The notes below the pieces were generated by a model. It saw only the letters and a program-made list of their open reading frames with translations, was not told the DNA's origin and did not search any database. The position numbers and the translations under genes are program-made. A DNA stretch of 64,000 nt, taken from contig NZ_KI912487.1 of the NCBI RefSeq assembly GCF_000518745.1, forward strand, positions 653,954-717,953, read 5' to 3'. This stretch comes from Phaseolibacter flectens ATCC 12775 (GTDB lineage: Bacteria > Pseudomonadota > Gammaproteobacteria > Enterobacterales > Enterobacteriaceae). Below, in pieces: positions 37,768 through 48,053 of this stretch (the first letter of the stretch is position 1; every line of letters starts with the position of its first letter).

Positions 37768-38961
37768 TTAACGTTTAAAGGCGTAAAGCTCGCCGTTTTT
37801 AGCCTGAATCAGTAATTTATCACTCGCCACCACCGGTTTCGATTGAAAACCTGAGCTATCGATTTTTTGTTGTGAAACAAAACGACCATCCTGGGTATCT
37901 AACCAGTGTAAATACCCTTCCCCATCCCCCGTCACCAAATACCCATTATACAGGACAGGTGCCGTCAGATTACGGTAGGTGAGGTCACTCTGCCGCCAGA
38001 CAGCAACACCGCCTTCAGTGCTAAGGGCATCAATGCGATCATTTTGATCAACCAGATAGATCCGTTTATTTTCAACAATAATATCTTTGACACCGCCGAT
38101 TTCACGTTTCCATAAAATCTGACCACTACGCAGATCAAGGGCTGACAAATTGCCATTATACGCCAGCGCATAAACAATGCCATTGTCCACAACCGGTGTG
38201 GTATCAACATCATTCAGACGATCGATTTCAGACACACCGCCTGGTTTCGATATTCGCTGTTGCCATGTTAATTGTCCATGTTGCAGGACAACCGCATTCA
38301 CCATGCCATTGTCACCACCCACAATCGCACCACCATAAGCCGTCGCTGGCGCAGACTCTCCACGAATGGATAGACTCGGAACATCAAGGTTTACCTGCCA
38401 CTGACTTGCCCCTGTTACCGGATCAAGTGCCTGCAATATGCCATTACTGGTATGGATTAACAGGTAATTATCACTGACTACAGGACTGGATAATGCTTCA
38501 CCAGCAACTTCAGAACGAAACGCCACGGAGCCATCATTGGTATGTAACGCATAAACCACGCCACGCTCACTCCCAATGTACAGTAAATCCCCTGCTACAG
38601 TGACACCACCTGAAAGTAATGCGGATGTATTGGCACTAAACCAGCCATGAGAAGTCGAGAGATCCACTTTCCATTTCTGTTTGCCAGTACTGGCTTCCAT
38701 CGCTTTAACGACACCAAACCGATCGGCTGCATAGACGGTATCCCCACTCCATGCAGGATGAAGATTAGAATAAAAATCACCAATACCGTCACCCACTGAA
38801 CTGCTCCACACTTTACTGGCAGTAAACTGGTTAGTGACTTTGGGTAAGGGTGACATTTTATTCACCTCATCTTCACCACCAAATAACGAACAGCCACTCA
38901 GTAAAGTGACGGATATTAAGCCTGGTAACAGATAATGACGTAATTGCATGCGCTCTCTCAT
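37768..38961 (-). CDS. bamB: Outer-membrane assembly lipoprotein BamB
   Basis: Component of the BAM complex that inserts beta-barrel proteins. The signal peptide ends in the lipobox LLSGC (about residues 19-23). The mature part is an eight-bladed PQQ-type propeller, seen as repeated units such as GDLLYIGSERGVVYALHTND. The 397-residue length is normal. It directly follows yfgM (3-bp gap) at the end of the hisS-yfgM-bamB run. Confidence 0.97.
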   Translation of the reverse strand: MRERMQLRHYLLPGLISVTLLSGCSLFGGEDEVNKMSPLPKVTNQFTASKVWSSSVGDGIGDFYSNLHPAWSGDTVYAADRFGVVKAMEASTGKQKWKVDLSTSHGWFSANTSALLSGGVTVAGDLLYIGSERGVVYALHTNDGSVAFRSEVAGEALSSPVVSDNYLLIHTSNGILQALDPVTGASQWQVNLDVPSLSIRGESAPATAYGGAIVGGDNGMVNAVVLQHGQLTWQQRISKPGGVSEIDRLNDVDTTPVVDNGIVYALAYNGNLSALDLRSGQILWKREIGGVKDIIVENKRIYLVDQNDRIDALSTEGGVAVWRQSDLTYRNLTAPVLYNGYLVTGDGEGYLHWLDTQDGRFVSQQKIDSSGFQSKPVVASDKLLIQAKNGELYAFKR

Positions 38962-38964
38962 GAG

Positions 38965-39594
38965 TTAGCCTAAGTTATTTAATTTCATCTGCAGCATGTT
39001 TTTTAATTCAGGCGATGCATCAGCAGCAATCCCTTGTTCCCATGCTTTACGCGCTGCGGATTTATCACCTTTACTGCTGTAAATATCACCACGGATATCA
39101 GCAACCAGCGAGGTGAAACTCGCGCCTTTGATGGTGTCCAAGCTGCGTAATGCCGCATCTGCTTGCTGTAATGACAACTGTATCCGTGCCAATCTGAGGG
39201 TAAGTATCGCTTGCAGTTCGGTATCTTGCGTATCTTGCAGCCCTTGTTGTAAGGCTGTCACTGCCTTGGCTAACTCGTTTTGAGTTACCGCATATTTTGC
39301 CAATCTTAACGCCGCTAATGCGCCATAATTTGTTTTACTCTCAGCAACAAAATCGGCTAAGGCCTTAACCTGTTCAGGCTTGATACCGGCCTGAGACAAG
39401 GGGGCTGTCAATTTTTGATACGTCTCTGACGCGGCCAAATTGACTGATTGCTGATGATGTCTCCACCCTTGCCAACCTGCAACGACAGCAATCACTATCA
39501 CAATGCCGACCGCGATTGCCTTGCCGTTATGACTGACAAAGTGTTTAGCCTGATCTAATTGCTCTTGCTCACTTTGATTATTATACACTTCCAC
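38965..39594 (-). CDS. yfgM: YfgM, periplasmic TPR-like protein
   Basis: A 209-residue membrane-anchored protein with a short cytosolic N-terminus, one membrane helix (about residues 29-47, AIAVGIVIVIAVVAGW) and a periplasmic TPR-like region. In E. coli it associates with the PpiD chaperone at the Sec translocon and moderates the Rcs response. It lies between hisS (25-bp gap) and bamB in the conserved operon. Confidence 0.95.
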   Translation of the reverse strand: MEVYNNQSEQEQLDQAKHFVSHNGKAIAVGIVIVIAVVAGWQGWRHHQQSVNLAASETYQKLTAPLSQAGIKPEQVKALADFVAESKTNYGALAALRLAKYAVTQNELAKAVTALQQGLQDTQDTELQAILTLRLARIQLSLQQADAALRSLDTIKGASFTSLVADIRGDIYSSKGDKSAARKAWEQGIAADASPELKNMLQMKLNNLG

Positions 39595-39619
39595 CCGCGA
39601 TGACTCCTATTCAGGCTTA

Positions 39620-40912
39620 TTAATTTGAGGCCAGTATCTGACTGACAATTGACACAAGTTGCGTTTGTGCAACGGTCTGTTGTTGACCATTCACGAGATC
39701 TTTGACGACCACCTGCTGTTGCTTAAGCTCTTCTTCACCCAACACTAAGGCAAGCTTGGCGCCCCATTTATCGGCTCTCGCAAATTGTTTTTTAAAATTG
39801 CCGCCTCCAAAGTTTGTCATGACTTTACGTTCAGGGAGGGCATCACGCAAGACTTCAGCTAACTGCATCGCTTTCGATTGAACATCCGCCCCCTGAGCAA
39901 TCACATACACATCAATGCAGGCAGACGGGATAAAATCAGGATTCACGGTCTGAACTAATAATACCAGTCTTTCCATTCCCATCGCAAAGCCGACCCCCGT
40001 GGTCGCTTTGCCACCTAATTGTTCGACTAATCCATCATAACGTCCCCCGGCACAAACTGTGCCCTGGGCGCCGAGTCCCTCAGTCACCCATTCGAAGACC
40101 GTGCGATTATAATAATCGAGGCCACGAACCAAGCGCTGATTGACTCGATATGAGATCCCAACCGCATTCAGTAACGCGCAGACGCCATCAAAATGCACTT
40201 TTGACTCGGGGTCTAAATAATCCGCTAATTGAGGCGCATCATGCAGCAGCGTTTGTACTTGAGGATTTTTGCTATCAAGAACGCGTAACGGATTGGTGTA
40301 CATTCGGCGTAAACAATCTTCGTCTAAGGCCGCTTTGTTCTGCTCAAGAAAAGCAACCAAGGCATCGCGGTATTCTGCTCTGGCTTCTAATGAACCGATT
40401 GAATTCAATTCGAGAGACACATGTTCATTGATCCCCAGCGCCTTCCACCAACGGGCAGTCATCATGATAAGTTCGGCATCAATATCGGGGCCAGCCAGAC
40501 CGAAAACCTCTGCCCCTATTTGCGTGAACTGACGATAACGGCCTTTTTGAGGACGTTCATACCGGAACATGGGGCCACTGTACCAAAGGCGCTGCTCTTG
40601 ATTGTATAACAAGCCATGTTCGATCCCTGCACGAACACAACCGGCGGTTCCCTCTGGACGCAATGTCATGCTCTCACCATTGCGGTCGTCAAAGGTATAC
40701 ATCTCTTTTTCAACCACATCGGTGACTTCACCAATCGCACGTTTAAATAACGGTGTCTGTTCCACGATTGGCAAACGGATCTCTCTGAAACCATATCCTG
40801 ATAAAATGTCGCTCAGGATCTGCTCAATTTTTTGCCAGATGGCGGTATCTTCGGGCAAATAGTCATTCATGCCTCTGATTGCCTGAATATGCTTAGCCAT
40901 CATTTTCTCCAT
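39620..40912 (-). CDS. hisS: Histidyl-tRNA synthetase
   Basis: Class II synthetase charging tRNA-His. Motif 1 and the N-terminal MNDYLPED are present, motif 2 is [14 protein letters not shown] (about residue 113), and the HisA/B signatures [13 protein letters not shown] and [13 protein letters not shown] are clear. The C-terminal anticodon-binding domain ends near residue 425. 430 residues from ATG at 40912; ATG at 40903 (MMAKHIQAI) is an alternative closer to the E. coli N-terminus. Confidence 0.97.
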   Translation of the reverse strand: MEKMMAKHIQAIRGMNDYLPEDTAIWQKIEQILSDILSGYGFREIRLPIVEQTPLFKRAIGEVTDVVEKEMYTFDDRNGESMTLRPEGTAGCVRAGIEHGLLYNQEQRLWYSGPMFRYERPQKGRYRQFTQIGAEVFGLAGPDIDAELIMMTARWWKALGINEHVSLELNSIGSLEARAEYRDALVAFLEQNKAALDEDCLRRMYTNPLRVLDSKNPQVQTLLHDAPQLADYLDPESKVHFDGVCALLNAVGISYRVNQRLVRGLDYYNRTVFEWVTEGLGAQGTVCAGGRYDGLVEQLGGKATTGVGFAMGMERLVLLVQTVNPDFIPSACIDVYVIAQGADVQSKAMQLAEVLRDALPERKVMTNFGGGNFKKQFARADKWGAKLALVLGEEELKQQQVVVKDLVNGQQQTVAQTQLVSIVSQILASN

Positions 40913-40996
40913 GATTCTCTTGCCGTCTATGTAACGGTTTTCCTATCGGACAAGGGTAAATATTCGTATTGTGGGTGAGCGAATTATCTTGAAATT

Positions 40997-42118
40997 CTAT
41001 TTATCAATGTGCTGTACGTCTATTCGTTTTTTTTCATCTAACATAGAAATTTTTGCTCTGATGCGGGCTTCAAGCTGATTGATCATATCCTCATTATCTA
41101 GCCTATCACGCTGACGTACCCCATCTTCATAAAAACCACTTTTTTTATTACTTCCTGTCACACCAATTGTCGATACGGTGGCCTCACCGGGGCCATTCAC
41201 TACACACCCAATGATGGAAACATCCATCGGCGTCAACACATCTTCGAGACGTTGCTCAAGGGCATTCACCGTACCAATTACGTCAAACTCTTGTCTTGAG
41301 CAGGTGGGACAGGCGATAAAATTAATGCCTCGTGAGCGTATTCGCAACGATTTAAGGATATCAAACCCCACTTTAATTTCTTCAATGGGATCGGCTGCCA
41401 AGGAAATCCGTAACGTATCACCAATTCCCTCAGAGAGAAGTAATCCGAGGCCGATGGCAGACTTCACCGAGCCGGCACGCGCTCCTCCAGCTTCGGTAAT
41501 GCCTAAATGCAAGGGTTGATCAATCTGTTTGGCTAATAACCGATATGACTCGACAGCCAAAAAGACATCAGATGCTTTAACACTCACTTTAAACTGATCA
41601 AAGTTTAAACGATCCAGATGTTCAACATGACGCATGGCAGATTCTACCAACGCTTGAGGAGTCGGCTCACCATACTTTTCTTGCAGATCCTTTTCCAGTG
41701 AGCCACCGTTCACGCCGATCCTAATTGGAATATTATAATGACGAGCGCAATCCACCACTTGACGGATCCGTTCATTATTCCCAATATTTCCGGGATTGAT
41801 CCGAAGACAATCAACACCATATTCAGCGACTTTCAGCGCGATTCGATAATCAAAATGGATATCGGCAACCAAAGGCACATCAACCCGAGATTTGATGATT
41901 TTAAACGCTTCAGCCGCATCCATTGTTGGCACTGATACCCTGACAATATCTGCACCGACGCGTTCGAGTGACTTAATTTGATTGACTGTCGCCTCAACAT
42001 CCGTAGTACGGGTATTAGTCATAGATTGCACCGCGATAGGCGCACCATCACCAATCGGCACCTTACCCACATAAATTCGCGTCGATTTACGTCGGCTTAT
42101 TGGGGCCTCGTTATGCAT
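40997..42118 (-). CDS. ispG: 4-hydroxy-3-methylbut-2-enyl diphosphate synthase (flavodoxin)
   Basis: Penultimate enzyme of the MEP isoprenoid pathway. It uses a [4Fe-4S] cluster held by three cysteines, seen in CPTCSR (about residue 270) and CVVNGPGEA (about residue 305), with a following conserved glutamate. The TIM-barrel start has the QSMTNT motif. 373 residues, normal length. Lies between rodZ and hisS. Its activity depends on the isc genes found further along the window. Confidence 0.97.
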   Translation of the reverse strand: MHNEAPISRRKSTRIYVGKVPIGDGAPIAVQSMTNTRTTDVEATVNQIKSLERVGADIVRVSVPTMDAAEAFKIIKSRVDVPLVADIHFDYRIALKVAEYGVDCLRINPGNIGNNERIRQVVDCARHYNIPIRIGVNGGSLEKDLQEKYGEPTPQALVESAMRHVEHLDRLNFDQFKVSVKASDVFLAVESYRLLAKQIDQPLHLGITEAGGARAGSVKSAIGLGLLLSEGIGDTLRISLAADPIEEIKVGFDILKSLRIRSRGINFIACPTCSRQEFDVIGTVNALEQRLEDVLTPMDVSIIGCVVNGPGEATVSTIGVTGSNKKSGFYEDGVRQRDRLDNEDMINQLEARIRAKISMLDEKKRIDVQHIDK

Positions 42119-42151
42119 ACTTTCATCTCCACTGATTCCCCTAGAGGAACT

Positions 42152-43270
42152 TTATTGCGTACCCAAGGTGAATCTTGCCACCTGGTTTTTCAAAGCAAAC
42201 CGACTGAGGTCAACCGGTTTATTATCAAAGGTTAAGGTAACCGATGCAGGTGCACCTAATTTAATACGATAAGGTAGTGTACCCGTTAAATCGAGTGTGG
42301 CACCTTTTTTCTGTAGTCCACTGAATAATTTTTTACCACTGCCATCAAACACTTCTAACCAGCAATGATTAGCAAAAGTAAAATGTAATCCGTGATCCGC
42401 AACGGAGGAATGCGTGTCATTGTTAACGCTGTTGGCCGACACCACGGGTAACTCGCTGCCTGTCGTTTCTATTGCGGGCGGAGTCGTACTCGTCTGCGGT
42501 GCTGCATTATGGGCAGAGGGGACCAACTGGGTTAGGGGATTGGATTGCCTTTCCGCCTGCTGCTCGCTCGGTGTAACGGCAGAAGAAGGCATACCAGCAA
42601 TAGGTTGAGCCGCGGTCTCCGGCTGAGATTGTGTGGCTTGAGGTTGGCCGAGTTGAGTATTCGATGCTGCCGGAGGGGCTGACGTGGCCTTGCTGTTTAT
42701 ATCGCCTCGCTCAGAAGAGGATGTGTTAGCACTTTGACTATTCGCAGAAGTCGCTTCGCTATTATCGAGGACTAATGGCACGGATTTAGGATCAGTACTG
42801 ACATTGCTAGCATGACTTTGCGCCACACTGTTTTTTAGATCTTGTTGCGCCGCTTTGTGGTTTTGCCACCACCAAGAAATCGTCAGCCCAATCACGAGTA
42901 AAAAGATAAGTAATGTTAAGAATTTAAATAGCAAGTCCCGCTGTTTTTTACTACGACGGCTGCGTAAATTAATCGATTGTGCTGGCGATATTTTCGGTGC
43001 CATGATGGTCACCGATGGCTGAGGTGTTGGCAAAACCTCTTGCTCAGGTATCGATAACAAACGGGCATATGAACGAATATAACCACGAACAAACGCAGGG
43101 GCGAGTTGTTTATGGGTCGTATCCTGTTCAATGTCTTTGACAACGGACAGCTTCAAACAAAGCTTGTCAGCAACTTGTTGCTGACTAAAACCAAGCTTTT
43201 CTCTTGCCAAACGTAAACGCTGACCCGGTAAAACGACTTCAGATTGTTGCTCATTGGTTTCAGTATTCAT
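42152..43270 (-). CDS. rodZ: Cytoskeletal protein RodZ
   Basis: Membrane protein that links MreB to the elongation machinery. The N-terminal HTH_25 domain has LRLAREKLGFSQQQVADKL (about residues 18-36). One membrane helix lies near residue 115 (LLIFLLVIGLTISWWW), then a Ser/Thr/Gln-rich periplasmic linker and the C-terminal beta domain (CWLEVFDGSGKKLF). ATG at 43270 is chosen at the conserved start; it overlaps the pilW stop by 11 nt, indicating coupled translation. Confidence 0.95.
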   Translation of the reverse strand: MNTETNEQQSEVVLPGQRLRLAREKLGFSQQQVADKLCLKLSVVKDIEQDTTHKQLAPAFVRGYIRSYARLLSIPEQEVLPTPQPSVTIMAPKISPAQSINLRSRRSKKQRDLLFKFLTLLIFLLVIGLTISWWWQNHKAAQQDLKNSVAQSHASNVSTDPKSVPLVLDNSEATSANSQSANTSSSERGDINSKATSAPPAASNTQLGQPQATQSQPETAAQPIAGMPSSAVTPSEQQAERQSNPLTQLVPSAHNAAPQTSTTPPAIETTGSELPVVSANSVNNDTHSSVADHGLHFTFANHCWLEVFDGSGKKLFSGLQKKGATLDLTGTLPYRIKLGAPASVTLTFDNKPVDLSRFALKNQVARFTLGTQ

Positions 43271-44000
43271 GGGCTTTATAACGCTGGTACTGTTGCGAAT
43301 GTGGAAAATAAAGCGCCAGCTGGTTAGCGTAACAGTCAAGTTGCGTCATGTTACCCTGCTGCGCAGCGATTAAAATCATTAGCCAAAGACTTTGTGCCTC
43401 GTGCCCAAAGCGCTGGCGAAAGACGTCAAGCAATAGTTTAGCATCAATCACTCGTCCTTGCTTTACACGTTCTTCTGCATGCTGAAGCCATCGACGCCGT
43501 AGGGGTTTGGAAGACGCAGACACATGCATTAATTGCGAGATTGCCTGTGCCTTCTGCCCACTGTCGAGAGTACATAATCCAGCAAGTAATACCGCGTCGT
43601 CCTGACCCTCTATCTGATTAGAATGCCTTATTAAATCAAACTGCTCTTGTGCTTTTTTATACTGCCCTAAAGCACAAAGAAAAGCACCGTAATTATTTAT
43701 AATACGACTATTTTCTGGTTGAACCCGCCTTGCTTTATGAAACCACTGCTCTGCCAACTTGGCTTGAGAGAGCTGCTGATAAAGTAAGGCTAACGCCAAT
43801 TTGGGTCGATAATCATCGGGTGATAATTCCGTGGCACGCAATAAATTACGCGTTGCCGCCCTAAACTGCTTCACCTTTTGATACTGCAAACCCAGCCGTA
43901 AACGCATTTCCGCAGCGCGGATCATGGCCGTATTCTGCTGGCAACCAATAAGACCGATTATCAGCACCACAACCCGCACCGATTGCCACCAAGGTTTCAT
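43260..44000 (-). CDS. pilW: PilW-like TPR lipoprotein
   Basis: A 246-residue protein with a signal ending in the lipobox-like IIGLIGC and several TPR units (for example YRPKLALALLYQQLSQAKLA and NNYGAFLCALGQYKKAQEQF). The family comprises PilW/PilF secretin pilotins, and in enterobacteria it is found between rlmN and rodZ as here. No type IV pilus gene is in the window, so its local role is unclear. GGAGAG precedes the ATG. Confidence 0.88.
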   Translation of the reverse strand: MKPWWQSVRVVVLIIGLIGCQQNTAMIRAAEMRLRLGLQYQKVKQFRAATRNLLRATELSPDDYRPKLALALLYQQLSQAKLAEQWFHKARRVQPENSRIINNYGAFLCALGQYKKAQEQFDLIRHSNQIEGQDDAVLLAGLCTLDSGQKAQAISQLMHVSASSKPLRRRWLQHAEERVKQGRVIDAKLLLDVFRQRFGHEAQSLWLMILIAAQQGNMTQLDCYANQLALYFPHSQQYQRYKAHEY

Positions 44001-44076
44001 ACTTACTCTCCGAACGGCTCGTTTTCGGACAGCGTAGCCTTAGCACAGGGGGTTGTCAGTGGATCGAGTGTCGTCG

Positions 44077-45246
44077 TCAGAGCGTCTTCACAGCAATTTC
44101 TGATTCTGACATTTTATTGCGTAGCGTTCGCTTAGTACGATCGATAACATCGCCAGCCAATTGACCACAAGCGGCATCAATATCATCACCGCGTGTTTTA
44201 CGTACAATGGTCGTAAAGCCATAGTCCATCAGTACTTTCGAAAAACGGTCAATACGACTATTCGAACTTCTGCCATAAGGCGCGCCAGGAAACGGGTTCC
44301 AAGGAATTAAGTTGATTTTACAGGGCGTATCTTTCAGCACGTCCGCCAGTTGATGTGCATCATCCGTACTGTCATTCACATGATCAAGCATCACATATTC
44401 AACTGTCACCCGTCCTTGATTGGCGTTAGATTTGCTCATATACCGTTTTACTGCCTGTAAAAAAGCCTCGATATTGTACTTTTTGTTGATTGGAACAATA
44501 TCATCGCGCAACTTATCGTTAGGCGCATGCAATGAAATAGCCAAGGCCACGTCGATCATATCGCCGAGTTTATCGAGCGCAGGCACCACACCGGAAGTCG
44601 ACAGTGTTACCCTTCGTTTGGAAAGGCCAAAGCCGAAATCGTCCAACATAATGTCCATAGCTGGCACCACATTATTCAAGTTCAGTAAGGGCTCGCCCAT
44701 GCCCATCATGACCACGTTAGTAATGGGTCGTTGTCCTGTAACCCGTGCTGCACCAATAATTTTTGCGGCACGCCAAACCTGACCAATAATTTCAGAAACG
44801 CGTAAATTACGATTGAAACCCTGTTGTGCAGTTGAACAAAATTTACACTCTAACGCACAGCCAACTTGTGATGAGACACACAGTGTTGCCCTCTCGTCTT
44901 CTGGGATATAAACCGTTTCAACGAGCTGCCCCCCTACCCGGATCGCCCACTTAATCGTACCGTCGCTCGATCGCATCTCTTCGGCCACGTCGGGCGCTTT
45001 AATTTCAGCAATCAGAGCCAATTTCTGGCGCAGTTTTTTGTTAATGTCTGTCATTTGTTCAAAATCGTCACAACAATAATGATATATCCATTTCATGACT
45101 TGATCGGCACGAAACGGTTTTTCACCTAACGAGGCGAAAAACTCTCTCATCGCTGCACGATTGAGGTCAAGCAGATTGATCTTGGTTGTCGTCGGGTCAG
45201 TCGTGACAGAGTGAGCGGGCACAGCTACGGCTAGTGATTCGGACAT
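44077..45246 (-). CDS. rlmN: Dual-specificity 23S rRNA/tRNA methyltransferase RlmN
   Basis: Radical SAM enzyme methylating C2 of A2503 in 23S rRNA and A37 in some tRNAs. The radical SAM cluster cysteines are in [18 protein letters not shown] (about residues 130). The mechanistic cysteines are in the N-terminal and C-terminal parts (DAACGQLAG near residue 360). The 389-residue length matches. Followed by pilW after 76 bp; a terminator upstream separates it from ndk. Confidence 0.97.
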   Translation of the reverse strand: MSESLAVAVPAHSVTTDPTTTKINLLDLNRAAMREFFASLGEKPFRADQVMKWIYHYCCDDFEQMTDINKKLRQKLALIAEIKAPDVAEEMRSSDGTIKWAIRVGGQLVETVYIPEDERATLCVSSQVGCALECKFCSTAQQGFNRNLRVSEIIGQVWRAAKIIGAARVTGQRPITNVVMMGMGEPLLNLNNVVPAMDIMLDDFGFGLSKRRVTLSTSGVVPALDKLGDMIDVALAISLHAPNDKLRDDIVPINKKYNIEAFLQAVKRYMSKSNANQGRVTVEYVMLDHVNDSTDDAHQLADVLKDTPCKINLIPWNPFPGAPYGRSSNSRIDRFSKVLMDYGFTTIVRKTRGDDIDAACGQLAGDVIDRTKRTLRNKMSESEIAVKTL

Positions 45247-45298
45247 AATACTCTCTGGCCTCGTTATTACACGTTATGGCGCGTTCAGATGATGGATG

Positions 45299-45327
45299 AA
45301 AAAAACCCTAGGGCCGAAACCCTAGGG
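45299..45327 (-). terminator. Rho-independent terminator after ndk
   Basis: Two copies of the palindrome CCCTAGGG (45306-45313 and 45320-45327) are separated by six bases and pair with each other. On the minus strand seven T follow. It lies about 75 bp beyond the ndk stop. Confidence 0.9.
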
Positions 45328-45402
45328 TGAACTATTGTACATGATCTCACTTCAGATGCTAATGGGTATACGCTGTTTTACAGTTTATCCCCGAGTATGG
45401 CA

Positions 45403-45834
45403 TTAACGCGTGCGGGCGCAAACTTCGTTATCAGTGAAAAAATAAGCAATTTCACGTGCTGCAGATTCAGCAGAATCTGAACCATGTGTCGCGTTTTCAG
45501 TGAAGCTATCAGCATAGTCAGCACGTAAGGTGCCAGCCAAAGCATTATCTGGGTTAGTTGCCCCCATCAAATCACGATGACGCTGTACCGCATTTTCACC
45601 TTCCAATACAGAAACAACAACAGGGCCAGAGGTCATAAACTCAACCAGACCATCAAAAAATGGGCGGCCTTTATGTTCTGCGTAAAAACCTTCCGCTTGC
45701 TCTTTGGTTAAGTGCAGCATTTTAGCGGCAACAATTTTAAAACCTGCGCTTTCGAAACGCTGGTAAATTGCACCAATCACGTTTTTAGCTACAGCATTCG
45801 GTTTTATAATTGAAAAAGTACGTTCGATAGTCAT
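45403..45834 (-). CDS. ndk: Nucleoside diphosphate kinase
   Basis: Transfers phosphate between nucleoside di- and triphosphates through a phosphohistidine. The catalytic histidine lies in ENATHGSDS (about residue 117). The N-terminus ([15 protein letters not shown]) is conserved and the length of 143 residues is exact. It stands alone, followed by its own terminator. Confidence 0.98.
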   Translation of the reverse strand: MTIERTFSIIKPNAVAKNVIGAIYQRFESAGFKIVAAKMLHLTKEQAEGFYAEHKGRPFFDGLVEFMTSGPVVVSVLEGENAVQRHRDLMGATNPDNALAGTLRADYADSFTENATHGSDSAESAAREIAYFFTDNEVCARTR

Positions 45835-46134
45835 TTGAGCCTCAGATCTGGACTTACTGAATATAATGCAATGAATAACCCCACGTTGGTCTCATTCACT
45901 GCCGACAAAGGGGGCAAATTATAGAGGGCAAAATGCCTATTGACCATGCTTATTCGCATTTTTTTATTTATATTGGTACTGAGCTCGTGGAAAGTGGCTT
46001 TGCGTTGACGTGACTCGACCCATTCAGGTCGCATCTCAACATAAAGAAACCGCCGAATAAGCATAATCAGCACTTGAGTCACACTACGTAATCATTGACA
46101 CTGGGGTTTTCGTGTACCAACAGGAGTATGACTG
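45835..46134. other. ndk-sseA spacer, no gene seen
   Basis: The 300-bp divergent spacer should contain the ndk and sseA promoters. An open frame on the minus strand (45831-46082) has no family match or ribosome site. E. coli has pbpC in this neighbourhood; it is absent here. Confidence 0.45.
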
Positions 46135-46974
46135 GTGAGTTCTTTTTTCGTAAGTCACGACTGGTTAGCAGGCCATCTGTCCAGTCCAACTGTCCAACTG
46201 CTTGATGCCCGGATGTTACCGCCAGGCCAACAACACCGAGATATTCATGCCGAATATCAACAACAACATCTACCCGGTGCCGTTTTTTTTGATATTGAAC
46301 AATTATCCGATCCCCACTCAGCGTTTCCTCATATGCTACCTGACCCACACTATTTTGCTGAAGCAATGCAGCGCCTCGGTATCTCAAGTGATTCACATTT
46401 AATTGTCTACGATGAAGGTGATCTCTTTTCTGCACCACGTGCTTGGTGGATGCTCACCCACTTTGGGGCCAAACAAGTCAGTATACTGGCTGGCGGACTG
46501 CAACGCTGGATCCAGCACCAACTGCCACTTGAACAGGGGGTCACTCAACAGGTTATGGCTGATTTCACACTCGGTAAACCTCGCTTTTCCGTCGTGAGTC
46601 TTGAGCAGGTCATGCAGTGGAGTCAACACGGTGGTGTGCAATTAATTGATGCGCGTCCGGCTGCCCGCTTTCGTGGTCAAGTGGCAGAGCCTCGCCCAGG
46701 ATTAAAACGCGGCCATATTCCCGGCAGTATTAATTTACCTTGGCCACTGCTAGTCGAACAAGGCCAGTTGAAAGCGCCTCACCAACTCTTGGCTCTTTTT
46801 AACGACGCCGGTATCGATTTAAATCAACCCTGTGTGTTGACTTGTGGTTCCGGTGTCACCGCGATTGTGCTATGGCTTGCCCTTTTGCAGTCAGGCGCCT
46901 GTCACTTGGCATTATATGATGGTGCGTTCAGTGAGTGGGCCAGTGACGAACGCCGAGAGACACACATTCACTGA
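46135..46974 (+). CDS. sseA: 3-mercaptopyruvate sulfurtransferase
   Basis: Moves sulfur from 3-mercaptopyruvate to a thiophilic acceptor. Two rhodanese domains are visible: the first has the VQLLDARMLP and GAVFFDIEQLSDP segments, the second ends with the active-site loop VLTCGSGVTA (about residue 240), the sequence typical of this enzyme rather than thiosulfate sulfurtransferase. The start is GTG at 46135 with AGGAG eight bases upstream. 279 residues. Confidence 0.94.
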   Translation: MSSFFVSHDWLAGHLSSPTVQLLDARMLPPGQQHRDIHAEYQQQHLPGAVFFDIEQLSDPHSAFPHMLPDPHYFAEAMQRLGISSDSHLIVYDEGDLFSAPRAWWMLTHFGAKQVSILAGGLQRWIQHQLPLEQGVTQQVMADFTLGKPRFSVVSLEQVMQWSQHGGVQLIDARPAARFRGQVAEPRPGLKRGHIPGSINLPWPLLVEQGQLKAPHQLLALFNDAGIDLNQPCVLTCGSGVTAIVLWLALLQSGACHLALYDGAFSEWASDERRETHIH

Positions 46975-47167
46975 ATTGTCTTGCTGGTTGCTGCGCCTTT
47001 GTCCACTCAAGAACGTGCTGAGATAACAGGCCTGCAATATGACGGAGCAAAGGCTGTAAAGAGGCGTAGAGATCACATCGAGACGACGCTGTCCTCCATG
47101 TTTCAGCAGGGTTTCATCTTAACCTCAGCGGACACGGAATGAGGGCAGGGGTCGTCGCGTTTTATAT

Positions 47168-47938
47168 TTATATGATCCTCGCAACAGGCTGGATATCACG
47201 AATAAAACTGCCCCAGCGGCGTTGGTAGAATGGCGTAAGATGAGCCAACATAAAATGGCTCACGCCCATCTCACCAGCTGTCACCAAACACACATCCACT
47301 TCCGCCTGATCAGGGAGTGTATCAATAGCTACATTCCCAGTCGCCTGAATCAGGCCGTCAGGATCGGGGTCATTCTCCAGCTCCAAACCTATCAGCATAA
47401 TTTCACGTTGGTCATCCGCCTCTTTTAATCCCGCAATGAATGCCTGACGTACAGTCTTATACTGACTAAAGAGGGTTTGCAGTGACTGGATTAATTGTGC
47501 AGGCGGTTCACTTAACGCTGAAAGCAATAAACGCTGCTCACCTTCTAGCAAGTGCTGACCACTCAATGCATTCCCCTGATTATCCAATAACGCAGCAATT
47601 TCAGTGGCAGTAAATACTTTACCGGTGGGTAATTCAGGATCGAGCATCAAGACTTGCCCTTGGGTCATGGCAAACAATTGTTCAGCTGGTAATGGCAAAC
47701 AACGCACCTCGTCATCACAAACCGCCCTCAGTCTCGCCTCTGTACTGAAAAATGGAATGATCTCACTGCCATCAGCTCGCCGCCAATGCGGCAAATCAAT
47801 GGTTTGCTCGATCTCGGTGGACAAGGGGCGATTAACCGGAATAAAAATGTCCGCCTTTAATAAACAAGCAAAAAAAGCGGGCCGCCATCCCGGCTGTTGC
47901 GCCGCTTTTTCTAATAATTCTTCCAAGGTGTGCTGCAT
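47168..47938 (-). CDS. sseB: SseB family protein (serine sensitivity enhancer)
   Basis: A 256-residue cytosolic protein matching E. coli SseB, beginning LEELLEKAAQQPGWRPAFF and carrying the LMLDPELPTGKVFTATEI-like central region. Its biochemical role is not established; it was named for a serine-sensitivity phenotype. Encoded next to pepB and convergent with sseA, as in E. coli, which supports the name. Confidence 0.93.
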   Translation of the reverse strand: MQHTLEELLEKAAQQPGWRPAFFACLLKADIFIPVNRPLSTEIEQTIDLPHWRRADGSEIIPFFSTEARLRAVCDDEVRCLPLPAEQLFAMTQGQVLMLDPELPTGKVFTATEIAALLDNQGNALSGQHLLEGEQRLLLSALSEPPAQLIQSLQTLFSQYKTVRQAFIAGLKEADDQREIMLIGLELENDPDPDGLIQATGNVAIDTLPDQAEVDVCLVTAGEMGVSHFMLAHLTPFYQRRWGSFIRDIQPVARII

Positions 47939-48053
47939 CAGTACCTAGCCCTACTCGCCATGTCAAAAAGGAATGCCTGACAACACATGATCGTTGATAA
48001 CGCGTCGTCAGAGCCGATAAGACTCGCCTGAGTCAGATTAAAGGAAAGTCAGG

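Noticed and set aside
45831-46082. Minus-strand open frame upstream of ndk
   Set aside because: It overlaps the ndk start and the promoter region and shows no family resemblance.
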